Part shown: positions 6,342-6,761 of the stretch, piece by piece
Numbering within the stretch: position 1 is the first letter of the stretch
Layout of the letters: the number at the start of each line of letters is the position of its first letter
Assembly: GCA_052139695.1 (NCBI GenBank)
Contig: JBKQWF010000059.1
Coordinates: forward strand, 1 to 6,761
Direction of reading: 5' to 3'
DNA from: PLGF01 sp052139695
GTDB lineage: Bacteria; Verrucomicrobiota; Verrucomicrobiia; Limisphaerales; Palsa-1400
DNA length: 6,761 nucleotides
Notes under the pieces: model-generated
Databases searched by the model: none
What the model was told of the DNA's origin: nothing
What the model saw: the letters and a program-made list of their open reading frames with translations, nothing else
Position numbers and translations under genes: made by a program

Positions 6342-6761
6342 TCATTTGTTGGTTGCGGTGTAAGGCGCGGCATCGCGCTGGCGCAATTCGGCGGTAACGG
6401 AACCAATTCCCTCGCCGACCTGTTTCACCGCGCTATCAAAGAAGCTCGGCCCGGCTTCGATGACGACATCATCAATAGTGAACTTGGGCGCCAGGCTTTG
6501 TGCCTGCAGGCGCTGCTCGGTGTCGTATGCGGAGAGAAACTCCTCCACAAAAGCGCGGTCCCCCTGGCCCACTTCGATGACGGTGTTGCCTTCGTCGCGA
6601 ATGACCGGCGCCCAGGCAACGTGGCTGGCTTCGAGCCGGATCGCCTCGCGAGCAGCGATGCGTCCGACCAATCGAAGTGAATTGAGAGACAAATCCTTTT
6701 CGTCACCCAATCCGATCACCATGAATCGCTTTGCCGGAATGGCGCCGCTGGGCGGTGTGAA
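6342..6761 (-). CDS. M17 leucyl aminopeptidase N-terminal-domain-like protein, 5' part missing (window edge)
   Basis: The frame is open to the window end, so 139 C-terminal residues are visible. The text AIPAKRFMVIGLGDEKDLSL, then NSLRLVGRIAAREA, matches the N-terminal (macro-like) domain of M17 leucyl aminopeptidases, where a G.i.akRvlLvGLGk motif precedes a helix of small residues. FVEEFLSAYDTEQRLQAQSL corresponds to the family's GallLAaYrFd helix. The chain then ends at AAPYTATNK, so the catalytic di-zinc domain is absent. Peptidase activity is therefore not expected; a binding or regulatory role is an inference. An internal ATG at 6722 exists but falls inside the conserved strand, so the true start lies outside the window. 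It is the first visible gene of the operon, and its TGA is three bases from the porin ATG. Confidence 0.62.
   Translation of the reverse strand, partial: FTPPSGAIPAKRFMVIGLGDEKDLSLNSLRLVGRIAAREAIRLEASHVAWAPVIRDEGNTVIEVGQGDRAFVEEFLSAYDTEQRLQAQSLAPKFTIDDVVIEAGPSFFDSAVKQVGEGIGSVTAELRQRDAAPYTATNK

Overview
This 6.8 kb window comes from a Gram-negative bacterium. The clearest sign is an outer-membrane beta-barrel protein with a signal peptide and a C-terminal aromatic residue. The gene mix (alginate-export-type barrel, lone M17 N-terminal-like domain, membrane-anchored ABM protein, YtcJ-type amidohydrolase) is compatible with a soil or freshwater Verrucomicrobiota or Acidobacteriota member. No marker gene settles the phylum. 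There are no RNA genes, CRISPR arrays, insertion sequences or phage genes that I can see.

Left part (1-1134): an SDR oxidoreductase, cut by the window edge, runs leftward and is divergent from a complete TetR-family regulator. The 112-bp gap between them holds a good leftward sigma70-like promoter, a weaker rightward one, and three related ACTCG-centred repeats lying on the promoter elements. This is the usual layout of a TetR repressor controlling its divergent neighbour and itself.

Middle part (1135-2483): this looks eroded. Just after the TetR gene is a frameshifted remnant of an ArsR-type winged-helix regulator. It is followed by a second SDR-like gene of the subfamily that lacks the catalytic Tyr, which ends about 20 residues short. 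The 404 bp after it contain no convincing gene.

Right part (2484-6761): a compact leftward operon of four genes, in order of transcription: (1) a protein resembling only the N-terminal domain of M17 leucyl aminopeptidases, 5' end outside the window; (2) an alginate-export-like outer-membrane porin; (3) an ABM-domain protein with two C-terminal membrane helices; (4) a YtcJ-like metal-dependent amidohydrolase. Gaps are 3, 16 and 14 nt, so co-transcription and translational coupling are likely. A reasonable inference is a small uptake-and-catabolism module: the porin admits a substrate, the amidohydrolase hydrolyses an amide, formamide or related bond, and the ABM protein acts at the inner membrane. 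The substrate cannot be read from the sequence. The most unusual items are the operon itself with its catalytic-domain-free M17 member, the repeat-studded divergent promoter region, and the decayed middle region.
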